Under the pieces are notes generated by a model. That model ran no database searches and was not told where the DNA came from. It was given only the letters and a program-made list of their open reading frames with translations. Shown here piece by piece: positions 24,301 through 31,930 of a DNA stretch of 64,000 bases; position 1 is the first letter of the stretch; each line of letters begins with the position of its first letter. A program made the translations under genes and the position numbers. Source of the stretch: Liolophura sinensis (taxonomy: Eukaryota; Mollusca; Polyplacophora; Chitonida; Chitonidae); assembly GCF_032854445.1 (NCBI RefSeq), contig NC_088298.1, forward strand, positions 24,885,295 through 24,949,294, written 5' to 3'.

Positions 24301-26658
24301 AACTGAATGTCTAATTTAAATGACTGCTTGTCACTAGAACAGTCCACACACAATAAATTTCTAATTGCAAAAAAGTCCATTAGACAATGATGAGAAAACA
24401 GTTGGAAAACCACAATTTCAATGTCCACACTGGATTACTTTGTGTTTTCTTTTTCCACATGATCCTGGGCGACAAGGTCCACAACAGCCTCCGTATCCCA
24501 GCTGGATTTCGACCTGGGTTCCTTCATTCTGAAATGAACAATGATCATTTTCATGGTTATGAAGTTACAACACATGGCGCAGTTTTGCCCGAAGTAAACT
24601 AACACGCTAAAGATGATTTTCCAACTTTATGCGTTATGCCTTCATATGTGGTCATATTGTTTAAAGTATCATTTTAGAGTATGGTAACCAAAAAATTTGT
24701 TGGAATGAGCCCAGCTTAAGTAAGCATCTAGTTTATCATCAACTGAAAACATATAGCAAATTTCTTACTTCATGTGTTATCTCTATTGACATACGAACAG
24801 ACAGTGTTACCGAATATCATGCAAACGGGATAAAATTATTCCGAAAATGCAGACAAATATTGTCAGTGCCACAAACCAACCACCATAGCCAATAAGCAAC
24901 AAGGGTAATTAAGTCACTAACCTTGTGAAATTTGGGCTTTCACTCTGAGTCTTCTCAGTTGGTGAGGTAACAGTGTTCGTTTTTGCGTTCGCCAGTGGTG
25001 TCCCTGTTTACATATACATATATATATATTTTTTTCCCGAAAGACAAGAATGATTATTTTCCAAACCCAGAGTTACCTTACACAAAAAAATCCTATTCAC
25101 TGGATTGGTGATTTATGTTGGTAATTTTTCACGTACATGACAGTAGCTGAGTGAATAGGGATGCCACTGTCATTCATTGGGTAAGTGACCAACATTCTGA
25201 CCTAAAGTCACAGCAAAACCAGATTCAATTGTGTGCAATTTCATTGGTCAAGTTTTTGTAATTTCCAAGAGAAATTGAAACTGTTTACCAACTCAGCCAC
25301 ACAGGGATCTCACATCAAATTTTTCTTAATCTTGCTAAAAATCCTGCACATTTACAAAACTAAACATTATTTTTGCAAGATGTAGAAAGAAAAGGTATGA
25401 AATATTCTTCACATTATTTTCATCTATATCGTAAGTACATCAAATGTTCACAAAATATATAAAGCTTTGGTTTGGGATCTAAAGCTTCTTTTGAATTCCA
25501 ACAAACAATTACCATAATAAAACACCACAGCATTTCACCTAAAGCTTAACATTTTTCAGCTGACACATTTTGCTTGATTCTAATATATTCCTCCTCTTTC
25601 TTGGGTCACTTTTGTGTGATATTTTCATGAGAAAAGCTTCCGAGTTGGCAATGAAAGTACCATTTTATAGCCTTTACTTACTTCTAAACGTCCATTTGTA
25701 CACACAAAACTTTAGGCGAAATTCACTACGCATACTAACCCGGGGCAGAAATTTCCACCAGTCCCGAGCTCAAATCCGACAGAAGTTGCGTCACAGCCCG
25801 GAGGTTTTTGTCAGATTTAGCTTGGTTCATGAGGAACGTCTGACCGTTGCTGAATTCCACGATTAGACGACTCTTACAGATCAACTTCTTAATTACATTT
25901 TTCCTAATCTGAAAAATCATGAGATATTTACGGAATAATTCTAGTCAAAAAGTAGATTACATTAAAGGTCATCTAAAATACAAGCTTCCAGAGGATTACG
26001 GAACTTTGACAACACTTGCTTGATGAAGCCAGTCAGAGTTCTGGCAGGGAAATTTAGTGTAAGAGTGTGTAATTCAAACAGAGACACTTCTACTGTGAAA
26101 CTGACTCTACATAGTACTTATAGCAAACCGTAAATTATTACAATTATTTATTTATTTGATTGGTGTTTTACGTCATACTCAAGAATATTTCACCCATACA
26201 ACATCTGCCAGCATTATCATTTATGGTGGGAGGAAACCGAGCAGAACCCATGAAAATCAGCAGGCTACTCACAGACTTACTCACGTACTAAATTTATAGA
26301 AGGAACATGTGTATGACGTCTTAACTTTTATGTCTCAATTATCAAAAGATAAGAAAGAATTTACGTAAATGTTTAGCTTCATCTGTCTTACATAACGCTA
26401 TCACGCGAAAACAACTATGTTTTCTAGTAGTAAACTCACCCTGATTTGAGCCACTGGTGTGTTTGTCCTGTTGCAATCAAATGTCATGGAGCACCACCAA
26501 ACTCCATCGCGGTTCTGCACAGTGATTTTCCCAGACTTCCACTGCTGTCCCTGGGAGTAGTAGCCACAGAGTTTTACAACGCCTCTGCACTCAGCCATGC
26601 ATGGAGTTTGCACCTTCATCTTCTCCTCACAGGAATGTGGTCCAGACCAGGGAAGTGT
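6320..26658 (-). CDS. USP37: USP37-like ubiquitin carboxyl-terminal hydrolase, complete gene (22 coding exons)
   Basis: This gene encodes a cysteine deubiquitinase of the USP family; in vertebrates USP37 removes ubiquitin chains from cell-cycle proteins such as cyclin A. Reading the minus strand, 22 exons with GT/AG borders join without a stop into 1088 codons (human, from memory, 979). Order: PH-like N-terminal domain (about 10-110), low-complexity linker, Cys box with LQGFSNLGNTCYMNAILQ (Cys248), GYQQHDAHEFL (QQDA box, 326-334), CTEC (389-392) and CAEC (438-441) zinc-type pairs, VHLKRYS (461-467), a long acidic/serine-rich insert with four UIM-like segments (about 584-597, 632-646, 666-680, 941-958) and KENKTP (901-906), then SVVSHIGS, GHYISDVYD (His1021) and YSYNDS (Asn1038/Asp1039), ending in a short tail. 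I chose the ATG at 26619..26617 because no earlier in-frame ATG exists in that exon; a second Met follows seven codons later. Upstream non-coding exons are not resolved. Confidence 0.93.
6767..6905 (-). CDS. USP37: USP37 exon 21 (His box)
   Basis: Codes residues 1020-1065 with GHYISDVYDFKKGEWYSYND; the catalytic His is 1021 and Asn1038/Asp1039 complete the triad region. It continues RSGYIFFYMC. The acceptor is AACTATAG and the donor GCAA|GTAAGT. Confidence 0.95.
7258..7378 (-). mobile_element. SINE fragments, rearranged
   Basis: Body segments in unusual order: GCAGGTTGCTGGCAGACC and TACGGCCGGA come before GATTGGTGTTTTACGC, followed by CAGCATTATGGTGGGAGG. It looks like two fused partial copies. 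Confidence 0.6.
7426..7590 (-). mobile_element. SINE, headless copy
   Basis: It starts at the A/T tail (TTATTTATTTATCTGATTGG), then GTGTTTTACGCCGTACTCAA and ATTATGGTGGGAGGAAACC, and stops before the tRNA head. It lies in the intron next to USP37 exon 20. Confidence 0.8.
7644..7713 (-). CDS. USP37: USP37 exon 20
   Basis: Codes residues 997-1019, DGHLPYSYKLVSVVSHIGST, matching human NLPHSYRLISVVSHIGSTSS. The acceptor is CTGATAG and the donor GCAG|GTAAGT. A SINE copy lies within 60 bp downstream. Confidence 0.95.
7868..8106 (-). mobile_element. SINE, near full length
   Basis: The tail is at 7868 and the tRNA-like head at 8000-8106. GATTTGAACTCACAGCG is box B in reverse, and GCGGCGCTGCGCTGGCATGC and GGAGGCCCCCTC mark the head. 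Confidence 0.8.
8308..8372 (+). repeat. Dispersed repeat copy (GAATG-headed), left
   Basis: AATGAATGGATGATTACAGC then CACGTCGGCAATATTTCAGC and CATCTTGTGGCAAG. A diverged reverse copy lies at 8800-8881. The motif resembles a repeat I associate with mollusc genomes. Confidence 0.5.
8800..8881 (-). repeat. Dispersed repeat copy (GAATG-headed), right, with ATTC microsatellite
   Basis: TTTTGCCACAATATGGCTGC, ATGTTGCCAAAGTGG, then a TTCATTCATTC run at 8844-8880. It is the reverse-oriented relative of 8308-8372. Confidence 0.5.
9020..9132 (-). CDS. USP37: USP37 exon 19
   Basis: Codes residues 959-996, from ELDRQADLQLSED to EETESLKKHFE, ending just before the His-box strand. The acceptor is TGTTTAG and the donor GAG|GTAAGA, phase 0. 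Confidence 0.85.
9245..9412 (-). mobile_element. SINE, partial
   Basis: Tail TTTATTTATTTCATTGGTG, then GTTTTATGCCATATTC, AAGCATTATGGTAGGAGG and AAACCCACAACCATTCAC. The head is missing. Confidence 0.75.
9660..9699 (-). CDS. USP37: USP37 exon 18 (UIM-like segment 4, 40 bp)
   Basis: This small exon codes residues 946-958, DADIRKAKELSLQ, which completes a UIM with the DLDDE end of the previous exon; it corresponds to human DDDLKRATELSLQ. The donor is CAAG|GTAATG. Confidence 0.88.
10107..10252 (-). CDS. USP37: USP37 exon 17 (KEN box)
   Basis: Codes residues 897-945, beginning DLEDKENKTPPQ and continuing DPDWLVERQEQGSKELQEV. The KENKTP core and following DWL match the vertebrate KEN box 3 region. 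The donor is GATGAG|GTGACT. Confidence 0.9.
10722..10898 (-). CDS. Possible cassette exon of USP37 between exons 16 and 17
   Basis: A 177-bp open stretch (59 codons) is bounded by TTTTACAAG and TTTTTCAG|GTGATC. Both borders are phase 1, so inclusion or skipping keeps the frame. It codes a degenerate 8-residue repeat of the type SPRFRKGIPKIQTGNP. The acceptor is poor (AAG, weak tract), and two better upstream AGs would give a stop. It may be just a degenerate 24-bp repeat. Confidence 0.3.
10982..11707 (-). CDS. USP37: USP37 exon 16 (large insert exon, UIM-like segment 3)
   Basis: At 726 bp this is the longest exon, residues 655-896. NMTEEEMLTLAMERSIME is a third UIM-like helix; the rest is Ser/Lys/Asp-rich and probably disordered. 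The acceptor is AATTTTGCAG and the donor GATG|GTGAGT. It largely explains why this protein is longer than its human counterpart. Confidence 0.88.
12245..13080. repeat. 46-48 bp minisatellite in USP37 intron 15
   Basis: About 18 units containing GGCATGTGGACAGCTGGCTT and AGCCTTACACGGTACAGG. On the transcribed minus strand most units carry GTGTAAGGCTAAGCC. The array reaches the exon 15 donor, which reads GTAAGGCTAATCC. Confidence 0.92.
13081..13210 (-). CDS. USP37: USP37 exon 15 (UIM-like segment 2, donor at minisatellite edge)
   Basis: Codes residues 612-654: a Thr/Ser run, then ELTEEEQIQKVLEISRIEA, matching the human EEELLAAVLEISKRDAS segment. The donor CCA|GTAAGG sits at the last unit of a 46-48 bp tandem array whose other units also contain GTAAGG. 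Confidence 0.88.
13707..13844 (-). CDS. USP37: USP37 exon 14 (UIM-like segment 1)
   Basis: Codes residues 566-611. PPEDDELVHALEMSLQG has the acidic lead, central Ala and Ser of a ubiquitin-interacting motif. The acceptor is ATTTATAG and the donor GAG|GTAAGG. Confidence 0.88.
14216..14288 (-). CDS. USP37: USP37 exon 13
   Basis: Codes residues 541-565: NRNSGTFRRVRSAPSTDSDD then ETWL. The RRVRSAPS segment is a plausible phosphorylation site by inference. The acceptor is TTTTGCAG and the donor CTG|GTAAGT, phase 0. Confidence 0.85.
14316..14540 (-). mobile_element. SINE, diverged, with head
   Basis: Tail at 14316 (ATTTATTTATTTGATTTG), body with GTTGCTGGAAGACCTTCCC, head at the right end (GTGCTGCGCTAGCACG, AAGGCCACAAAGACACC). 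Confidence 0.7.
14838..14892. repeat. Small inverted repeat (ACAGGTA words) in USP37 intron 12-13 region
   Basis: GACAGGTAGG and ACCTACCTGTC face each other around TACCTGTCATCGACAGGTA. It is a possible hairpin of about 50 nt; the CACCAACAGGTAGACAGG words recur at 15549. Confidence 0.5.
15620..15703 (-). CDS. USP37: USP37 exon 12
   Basis: Codes residues 513-540, hydrophilic, ending RRKLDYTG. This begins the USP37-specific insert. The acceptor is TTTGCCAG and the donor ACAGG|GTAGGT; phases match both sides. Confidence 0.85.
15902..16095 (-). mobile_element. SINE, partial with box B
   Basis: GATGTTTTACGCCATACTCA, GTTGCTGGCAGACCTC, GAGAGGAAGCCAGCATGAGC and GACTTGAACTCACAGC. It directly abuts the 29-bp tandem array. 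Confidence 0.75.
16103..16450. repeat. 29-bp minisatellite in USP37 intron 11
   Basis: About 12 units of CCATGGTCACAATCACACTA plus ACCACTGGG, with a CACAAT / CGCCAT / CGCGAT variant position. It abuts a SINE on the left and ends 50 bp from exon 11. Confidence 0.92.
16500..16667 (-). CDS. USP37: USP37 exon 11 (HLKRY strand)
   Basis: Codes residues 457-512 with VLIVHLKRYSYS and FIPGYLTLQSFC. It ends in a proline-rich stretch (PPFQPVIPPAIPP). The donor lies about 50 bp from an intronic 29-bp tandem array. Confidence 0.95.
16885..17016 (-). CDS. USP37: USP37 exon 10 (second CxxC)
   Basis: Codes residues 413-456, including IQDALDLFLREEQLEYTC followed by CAECGCK, the second zinc-type pair (Cys438, Cys441), and FTRLPR. 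The donor is CCAAG|GTAAGT. Confidence 0.95.
17308..17398 (-). mobile_element. SINE fragment
   Basis: GATTAGTGTTTTATGTCATA, CTCAAGAATATTTCACTTAT, then TTTATGGTGGGAGGAAAC, after which similarity is lost. Confidence 0.7.
17482..17547 (-). CDS. USP37: USP37 exon 9
   Basis: This 66-bp exon codes residues 391-412, CGETVTKTEQFNDLSLDLPQ, a conserved strand pair of the USP fingers/palm. The acceptor is TCTTTTAG and the donor CGATC|GTGAGT. Confidence 0.95.
18214..18401 (-). CDS. USP37: USP37 exon 8 (QQDA box, first zinc Cys)
   Basis: Codes residues 329-390, from DAHEFLGQVLDQLKEEV to FEFEVLHTLKCT. It supplies the first Cys (389) of a CTEC pair whose second half lies in the next exon. The donor is CAGA|GTAAGT. 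Confidence 0.95.
18838..18967 (-). CDS. USP37: USP37 exon 7
   Basis: Codes residues 285-328. RRDLLRNVKTAISSSAKRFS closely follows vertebrate USP37, and the exon ends in GYQQH, which completes the QQDA box with the next exon. The acceptor is TTCGGTAG and the donor CAT|GTAAGT. Confidence 0.95.
19498..19632 (-). CDS. USP37: USP37 exon 6 (Cys box)
   Basis: Codes residues 240-284 with FSNLGNTCYMNAILQSLF, the nucleophile box of USP proteases; the catalytic cysteine is residue 248. The acceptor is TTGTTTCAG and the donor TATCA|GTATGT. Confidence 0.95.
19887..20485. repeat. 89-bp tandem repeat in USP37 intron 5
   Basis: Almost seven highly similar 89-bp units (GAAGTAGCATGGCGAAGG, CAGGCACGATATCCCACCC, GTCTATGCCGCCAATGTGC). 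The last unit is diverged. The units are GC-richer than the flanks. Confidence 0.93.
21514..21651 (-). CDS. USP37: USP37 exon 5 (linker into catalytic domain)
   Basis: Codes residues 194-239 after a GCCCTTAG acceptor. It runs from STKRTPGLMPDP to SSSLQG, where LQG joins the next exon to give the LQGFSNLGNTCY junction typical of USP37. The donor is CAAGG|GTAGGT. Confidence 0.9.
22395..23258. repeat. 34/45-bp minisatellite with 333-bp higher-order copy in USP37 intron 4
   Basis: Units of GGGTCAAAATGTTTGCTCAT followed by TCACTCATTTACCACATTAG and TACAG (45 bp), with a short 34-bp variant. The block from about 22680 recurs nearly exactly 333 bp later, at about 23013. Confidence 0.92.
23584..23733 (-). 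CDS. USP37: USP37 exon 4 (linker, two possible acceptors)
   Basis: Codes residues 144-193, a basic/serine-rich linker including SSSFYSNKTQTPLSD. Two in-frame acceptors lie 6 bases apart (exon start 23733 or 23739), adding or omitting two residues. The donor is ATACAG|GTTAGA. Confidence 0.8.
24922..25003 (-). CDS. USP37: USP37 exon 3 (linker)
   Basis: Codes residues 117-143, a Thr/Ser/Pro-rich linker (TPLANAKTNTVTSPTEKTQ). The acceptor is GTAAACAG and the donor ACAAG|GTTAGT. Its phases match both neighbours; sequence similarity alone would not identify it. Confidence 0.75.
25740..25908 (-). CDS. USP37: USP37 exon 2 (PH-like domain part 2)
   Basis: Codes residues 61-116 after a TTTTTCAG acceptor. 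LIVEFSNGQTFLMN and the helix-like segment with LRAVTQLLSDL match the C-terminal strand and helix of the PH-like domain. The donor is CCCCGG|GTTAGT, leaving one base. Confidence 0.88.
26142..26282 (-). mobile_element. SINE, partial
   Basis: ATTTATTTATTTGATTGGTG, TTTTACGTCATACTCAAG and TATGGTGGGAGGAAACCG. It sits in the intron between USP37 exons 1 and 2. Confidence 0.75.
26440..26658 (-). CDS. USP37: USP37 exon 1 (first recognised exon, PH-like domain part 1)
   Basis: Residues 1-60 are coded from an ATG at 26619. The exon opens after a CATTGCAG acceptor (AG at 26660-26659), so the first 39 bases are probably 5' UTR. QQWKSGKITV aligns with the start of the vertebrate USP37 PH-like domain. The donor is AGG|GTGAGT, phase 0. 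Confidence 0.85.
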
Positions 26659-27139
26659 CTGCAATGACAAATAAATGCTAGGTTTATTACATATTTGACA
26701 GATGTTACTCCAGAACTGTTCACATATACAGCCAGATTTTAGATTGGAGACAACCAGCCATGTCTAACATGAATGACAAGCCATGAAAGAGTCTTCAACG
26801 GTGCCCATACCACACCGTCAGCATCTTGCCACCGTCTTTTTGATAACATCAGATTGATCATCAAGAAGCATTTCTAACTGCTAACACCTGTAATGTTTTT
26901 GTGTGTCCGTCATGATTGCTCTTTGCATGCAGTTTAAGCACGACTAGTCGCTAAATGTGTATCCTAATTATCTTAACTTTCAATTTTTGACCCGTGTTGA
27001 GCATTTTAGCAGGTGTACACTATGTCACTACAACCTTTACCTGGAGCAATATACAGTCAAACACATACAACAGGTTGAGGAAAAGACCAAGTGAACACAC
27101 AACTGAATGAGTTCCAAGTGACACACACATATACGTATT

Positions 27140-27793
27140 TATTTCATACATAATAGCCTAGGCATAGCAAAATGCATGCTATACACTTGCCAAAAGAAAA
27201 TTCCTGTGTCACGAGAGTGCACATTAATGTCTATATCCGCTAGTTCTCCAAAGGTGCAGCCACAGAGATCACGAGCTATCTTCACGAGAGCCAGGGGAAC
27301 GTCGGCGTCGTTGTTGTCATCCTCTGGCGCATTTTCGTCATGGCGAAACCCACATTTAGTAAAGCACTTCTGACTTGTGGACTTGTCCACTTCCTTCCAA
27401 GCACTTGCTATCCAGTATATAGCATCGAGAATTGAAACTGAATTCAGTAAGTCTGTACAGGTTGAAAGCTCATCATTATTCATAGCTTTCAGCATGTACT
27501 GGAGTTGTCGGTGACGGAACTTCAGTTCAGCAACTTGGATACTTCCCTGGTCCATTGGCTAAGACTTAGGTTCGGCAAATTCCCTTGTGGGTGAGATGGG
27601 GCATTGTCAAGAAACAGCAGGACATGTCCACCTTCCTTTTTCATCTGCCGATCGAAGTCCAAAAGGCAATTCTCAAAAAACTCAGACATCATCCAGGCTT
27701 TTTTGTTGTACTGGTAAGTCACTGGGAGTATGTTGATATCCAACCGGCCAGTCACAAGGGGCTTCAACTTTTCCCCACCATGCTAGTTGGTTT
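27140..27793 (-). pseudogene. pogo/Tigger-type DDE transposase remnant
   Basis: Minus-strand fragments match the CENP-B/Tigger transposase family. EKLKPLVTGRLD, LPVTYQYNKKAWM and LLFLDNAPSHPQ (27600-27790) represent the DDE core with the second Asp. After a frameshift and an apparent small deletion near 27550, QPMDQGSIQVAE appears, then VSILDAIYWIASAWKEV and CFTKCGF, typical of the region after the catalytic core. The N-terminal DNA-binding part and the first catalytic Asp are not visible nearby. It is a broken copy lying upstream of USP37. Confidence 0.82.
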
Positions 27794-28261
27794 AAACATA
27801 AACAGAGTTTACCTGCCATATTTATTCCATAAAAAGAATACCCTCTTGATGATTACGACAGTGTGATTGGTCATTAAAACAATACACCTTGCAGCTATTG
27901 GATAGTAAAAAAGCTAAATGATTGGTCAATGAAAAGCAGCAGTTTACCAGACTACAAATTTTCAATCCCTGTGAAAGCTGGTGAAGTTTGTGACCGCCAT
28001 TATGAACTTTTTGAAGCGCCCGATCAACGGCTAATTGCCAATGGATCTAGTCTTCTGGGCACATGAAAGGGCTTGATATCTGATTTTTGTTACAAAACAT
28101 AGTGGCCGCTAAACGCATTGGACAGGTCCCTATGTATTACAGGTAGTTTAACATGGAAAATCGCTTGGTCGCAGCAAAAAGTGGCTGTTTAGAGCAGATG
28201 GACACTGCTTACAGGTGGCCAGAAGTACAGGTTTGACTGTTGTTCAGAAATATACATGCTT

Positions 28262-28345
28262 GATACAGCATCCCAGTATAATGCTGGGAGGAAACCGGTC
28301 AGCGCCCGCTGGAAATCCACAACCATCCTCAGGCCAGCAAAAAGA
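28262..28345 (-). mobile_element. SINE body fragment
   Basis: AGTATAATGCTGGGAGGAAA, CCGGTCAGCGCCCG and AATCCACAACCATCCTCAG. No tail or head. Confidence 0.55.
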
Positions 28346-28651
28346 AGACACAACCCTGCCAAAAGAACTGCATGTGGTCAGGCTCTCCTTAAGTCCGCTC
28401 TCAGAAATAGACCTAACTGACTAGTCTATGTAATTTCCCAGGCTGCATGTTTCATCTGAGATAGCACATTTTCCTGCCATTTCTCTGGAAGCATCAATTT
28501 ATATATTTCGACGCCGAATTTTACTGACTTGATTATACGGTTTTCAGCATGAGGCAGGTAGTTTGGATGCTTTTCAGAAGTCTTAAAACAGCGCCTAAAT
28601 CTTGGTATCAATGTATTAGCCATTTAACTTATCTTTTGCACCAAATTTATG

Positions 28652-28868
28652 GTTTATTGATTTATTTATTCGATTGGTGTTTCACACTGTTCTCAAGAAA
28701 ATTTTCCTTATGCAATGGTGACCAGCATTGTAGTGGGAGAAAAAAATCCCCATGTTGCTTGCAGACCATCCCAGCCATCATGAGTTGGACTTCAACTCAC
28801 AGCGACAGCTTTGGTGAGAAGCTCCTGGGTCATTGCGATGTGCTGGCATGCTAACCACCTCAGCTCCC
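28652..28868 (-). mobile_element. SINE, near full length
   Basis: Tail GATTTATTTATTCGATTGGT, body GTTGCTTGCAGACCATCCC, box B region GACTTCAACTCACAGCG, head GTGCTGGCATGCTAACC. It is followed within 16 bp by a foldback element. Confidence 0.75.
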
Positions 28869-28883
28869 TAGATCAATTAAATG

Positions 28884-29184
28884 AACAATTTCTGATATTT
28901 ACTTGCCTCTACATTTTATCTTTTATTTCAAAAACGTGGTGGGTCCATTCCGCAAGACCCTTTCCACAACGAAGTGGGCCGTTAAATCCACTCCAACCAG
29001 CGGTGCACACCGACTGTTGGTGCAGAATGAGAAGACATGGGTCTTTTCGCTTACTCCTGCAAGTTTCAATTAATTTCAGATAAGTTATAGGCCGCCGTTT
29101 TGGAGTGGATTTAACAGCCCACTTCGTTCTGCATTTTTGAATTCAGCAATTAAACTTTGAGGCAGGTAAATATCAGAAATTGTT
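28884..29184. mobile_element. Foldback / MITE-like inverted repeat element
   Basis: Two arms of about 110 bp are inverted around a loop of roughly 100 bp. The inner 29 bases (28968-28996 and 29100-29128) differ at one position; the outer ends (AACAATTTCTGATATTT left, its complement right) also match. The middles are looser. No coding capacity. It resembles a non-autonomous foldback DNA transposon. Confidence 0.65.
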
Positions 29185-30010
29185 GAAAATAGACCTCAAC
29201 ATATTTAACTGAACTACTCTGCTCCCCAAATTCATGGTCATGAGGGCAATTTCCGGGAGGTTTGTGGCCTACTCACAACAGCAACATGTTACTAATGAAT
29301 CTACTGTGTTTTAGCGCTGCGCGATCACCCCCATGTTTGATGTTTCATGTCACGGCACATCAACTTGCTGTCAAAGCATCAATTTCTTGACATTTTAAAA
29401 ATGCCTGAAGGGTCTCCACAAGGTCCGATTAGCGGATGTAAAATGGACCTATTTCCTGGAAAAGGTTACCGTCAATCACACTGATGTCTAGTATTGAGAA
29501 TCTGACAAATGTATAAACACATTACAAGGTTATTTAAGTATTCCAATCTATAGAACAGTTTAGCATGCAAAAATGGACAACAACGTTGTTTTGAAAGCTT
29601 ACTGTAGAGTGAAGTAGAAATATGAAGTGGTTGATCAGTGATGCTTTTAGGATGACAAGAAATTGATTCTGTGGCTGCATGTTTTTTTTCACCACCAAGG
29701 CATCACTCACAGATGCATACGTGAAACAATAGCTGCCTATGTTAAAAAAAGAGGTGGTAACATTTGTAAGTATGACTCAAATAGCAAGATACAATATGGT
29801 ATTACCTTTCGTACATGCCACATAATGAGATAAAAATTGTTCAGAAGACAGCATGTCGTCAAATGAAATTCAATTGACTTTTGCCGAGGACGCATAACTG
29901 TTTTCTCGTATTTTTGTTTCAGCAAAAGGCTCGGTTCCCATACACATATTTTGGTATGGATAGCTTGCTAGGAATTGCCCCTCGTGTTCACCATGGAGTA
30001 CGATAAAACT

Positions 30011-30150
30011 GCCTCCAAGACCGCAAAGCTGTCAGCGAAGGTAATTCACCTGACTTTTTCCCACGACGAGTCAGTTTTTGCACATATTTTCGTTTCGCCG
30101 ACTTGCTCATCGGAAGGCTCCGATACAGCAACTGGCACCGTTAATTAAAC
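30011..30150 (+). repeat. Diverged direct repeat, copy A
   Basis: Shares GTAATTCACCTGACT, the CCCACGACG/CCCACGACA segment and the TCG(T/C)CGGAA stretch with 30815-30955. The two copies flank the 30.3-kb foldback. Confidence 0.45.
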
Positions 30151-30327
30151 AGTATCAAAAAACTCAAAATTGAAGGGGGAATACTACCCTCTCGCTCTCT
30201 CCCCACCCTTCTACCACCAACCCTTGGCCTCAAAATTTATTTTCTGGTGGAAACCCTGGTCTGATATTTCATACTTCTACTTCACTCTAGAACAAGCTTT
30301 CATAACAGAATTATCTGCCTTTGCGTG

Positions 30328-30595
30328 TTGAATCGAGTATCATTTCAGGAGTCCTGCGAGTTCACACAGATATGGCAAGCCGAGAGCTCTCGCAAACTAA
30401 CACAGCTAAAAGGCGAGATTTTACAGTACCTGCTAGACAGAATACACATCTCGCATAGTGGGGGCTGTCTGCCATTAGCAGCCGCAGTCAAACCACGCAT
30501 TTTAGATGTGTTAGTTCGTGAGAGATCCCCACCCTGTCTGGTCTCAACCTGCTCCAACTCACAAGCTTCCTGAAATGACAACTCGCCTTATACTC
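30328..30595. mobile_element. Imperfect foldback element
   Basis: Arms 30340-30415 and 30496-30579 are inverted relatives: CATTTCAGGAGTCCTGCGAG against the reverse CATTTCAGGAAGCTTGTGAG, and AACTAACACAGCTAAAA against AACTAACACATCTAAAA. The loop is about 80 bp. Not related in sequence to the 28.9-kb foldback. Confidence 0.55.
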
Positions 30596-30814
30596 AACCA
30601 AGGTTGTGATATTTGCTCAAAACATGCTTTTCCCAGTTTCATGATATTTTCTGAAAGATAATCATAACAATATATTAATCAGTTTAGGTATTGTGTATCA
30701 TGTAGGCTTATGAAGCAAGCTTTGTTGATGGGGTACCTCAACACTAATACAAGATAATCGGGTGCAAAAGTAGTCTGGGCTTACGGCCTTCACATATTAG
30801 TAAATAAATTTCAT

Positions 30815-30955
30815 GCCTGGCCAGAAGACTGTGAAAATGTCAGTGAATGTAATTCACCTGACTCTGGCCCACGACACAAGTTTTGGCAGGTATGCTCGCT
30901 CCATCAACTTCCTCGTCGGAACACCCCGGTACAAAACTGGAATTTTACTATGGAT
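30815..30955 (+). repeat. Diverged direct repeat, copy B
   Basis: Second copy, same orientation as 30011-30150; CAGTGAATGTAATTCACCTG is the best-matched part. Identity is moderate by eye. Confidence 0.45.
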
Positions 30956-31429
30956 ATCTTCTGGCCTGTGAACCAGACGTTACCGTATATTAAAAGTTCA
31001 CAGCCGATTTCTTCACTACTCATAGCCTACATAACTATGCCCTAATTAAAAAACTGAGTAAAGGCTTAAGCTTTTAATAACAAAAGAGAATGATTTAGAT
31101 TTCTTGTACAACAAATGAAACCTATATTTTTTACACAGCCTGTTGCTATTAACAAAGCACCCTAACATCCACATGGAAGATGTTGTTGTTGTTGTTATCT
31201 GCTCTACTTATCCCGTCCCAAACACTCAAACAATGCAGCTGAACTTTGTTTACGTCTGATTCTAGCGCGTGTGCGGTGACCTGTTGCTTGCGTACAAAAA
31301 ATCCTGTCAAAAGGCCATTGAATGATAAATTCTGTTAACATAGTTTCTCACCATTTCAAAGTCTTGAACTCATTTTTGTCGACGAGATGTTGATAAAAAT
31401 TCCAACACAGCAGAAGTCACCGTTCAACT

Positions 31430-31930
31430 TTTCACTCCATGTGCCGCCATGGCGGTCAATTTCGCGCGGAATAATCCGGCTAGCTTCGGACGTTTCCGTA
31501 AGACGTCAGACTGTACAGTAACCAATCAGAACGGTTGTTTGAAACAGTCATCGGACTTTGATGGCACTTCCGTCACATTGCCGTCGGACAACGAGACAGT
31601 AGAAAGATGTCGAAAAATGTGAAACATTACTGAGAATTCCACATTTGCTGCCTTTTGGGGAAGCCATCGAGGAACTGAAGTATACGTGAATGTTTGCATG
31701 GTTGCCAACGCTTATGGGACACGGGAAATTTTAGGAACTATCAGGTTGATGGATTTATGCAAGCTTGAACAGATAACCGAAGCGTGGCTCACGCATATCG
31801 GAACCCATGAAAACACCTGTCACTTTTCATTATTCCATAATTCAAAGCACGTGACGTTTATTTGAAGAAATTGGTCGTCTTGGATAAACTAGACACACTT
31901 TCACTGAATGTGGCAAGAATGTGAGTAATT
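31430..31930. promoter_or_regulatory. Candidate divergent promoter region between USP37 and cyclin Y
   Basis: This stretch is visibly richer in CG dinucleotides than its surroundings. It has a palindromic GCCGCCATGGCGG (YY1-like) at about 31443, TTTCGCGCGG, a CRE-like GACGTCAG at about 31503 and a CCAAT box (AACCAATCAG) at 31522. It lies between the head-to-head genes. AAGAAT|GTGAGT at 31921 could end a non-coding first exon of cyclin Y. Which gene starts here is inferred. Confidence 0.4.

Noticed and set aside
28426-28623. 65-codon minus-strand frame near the Tigger remnant
   Set aside because: Considered as the transposase N-terminus, but I could not match it to a CENP-B type DNA-binding domain.
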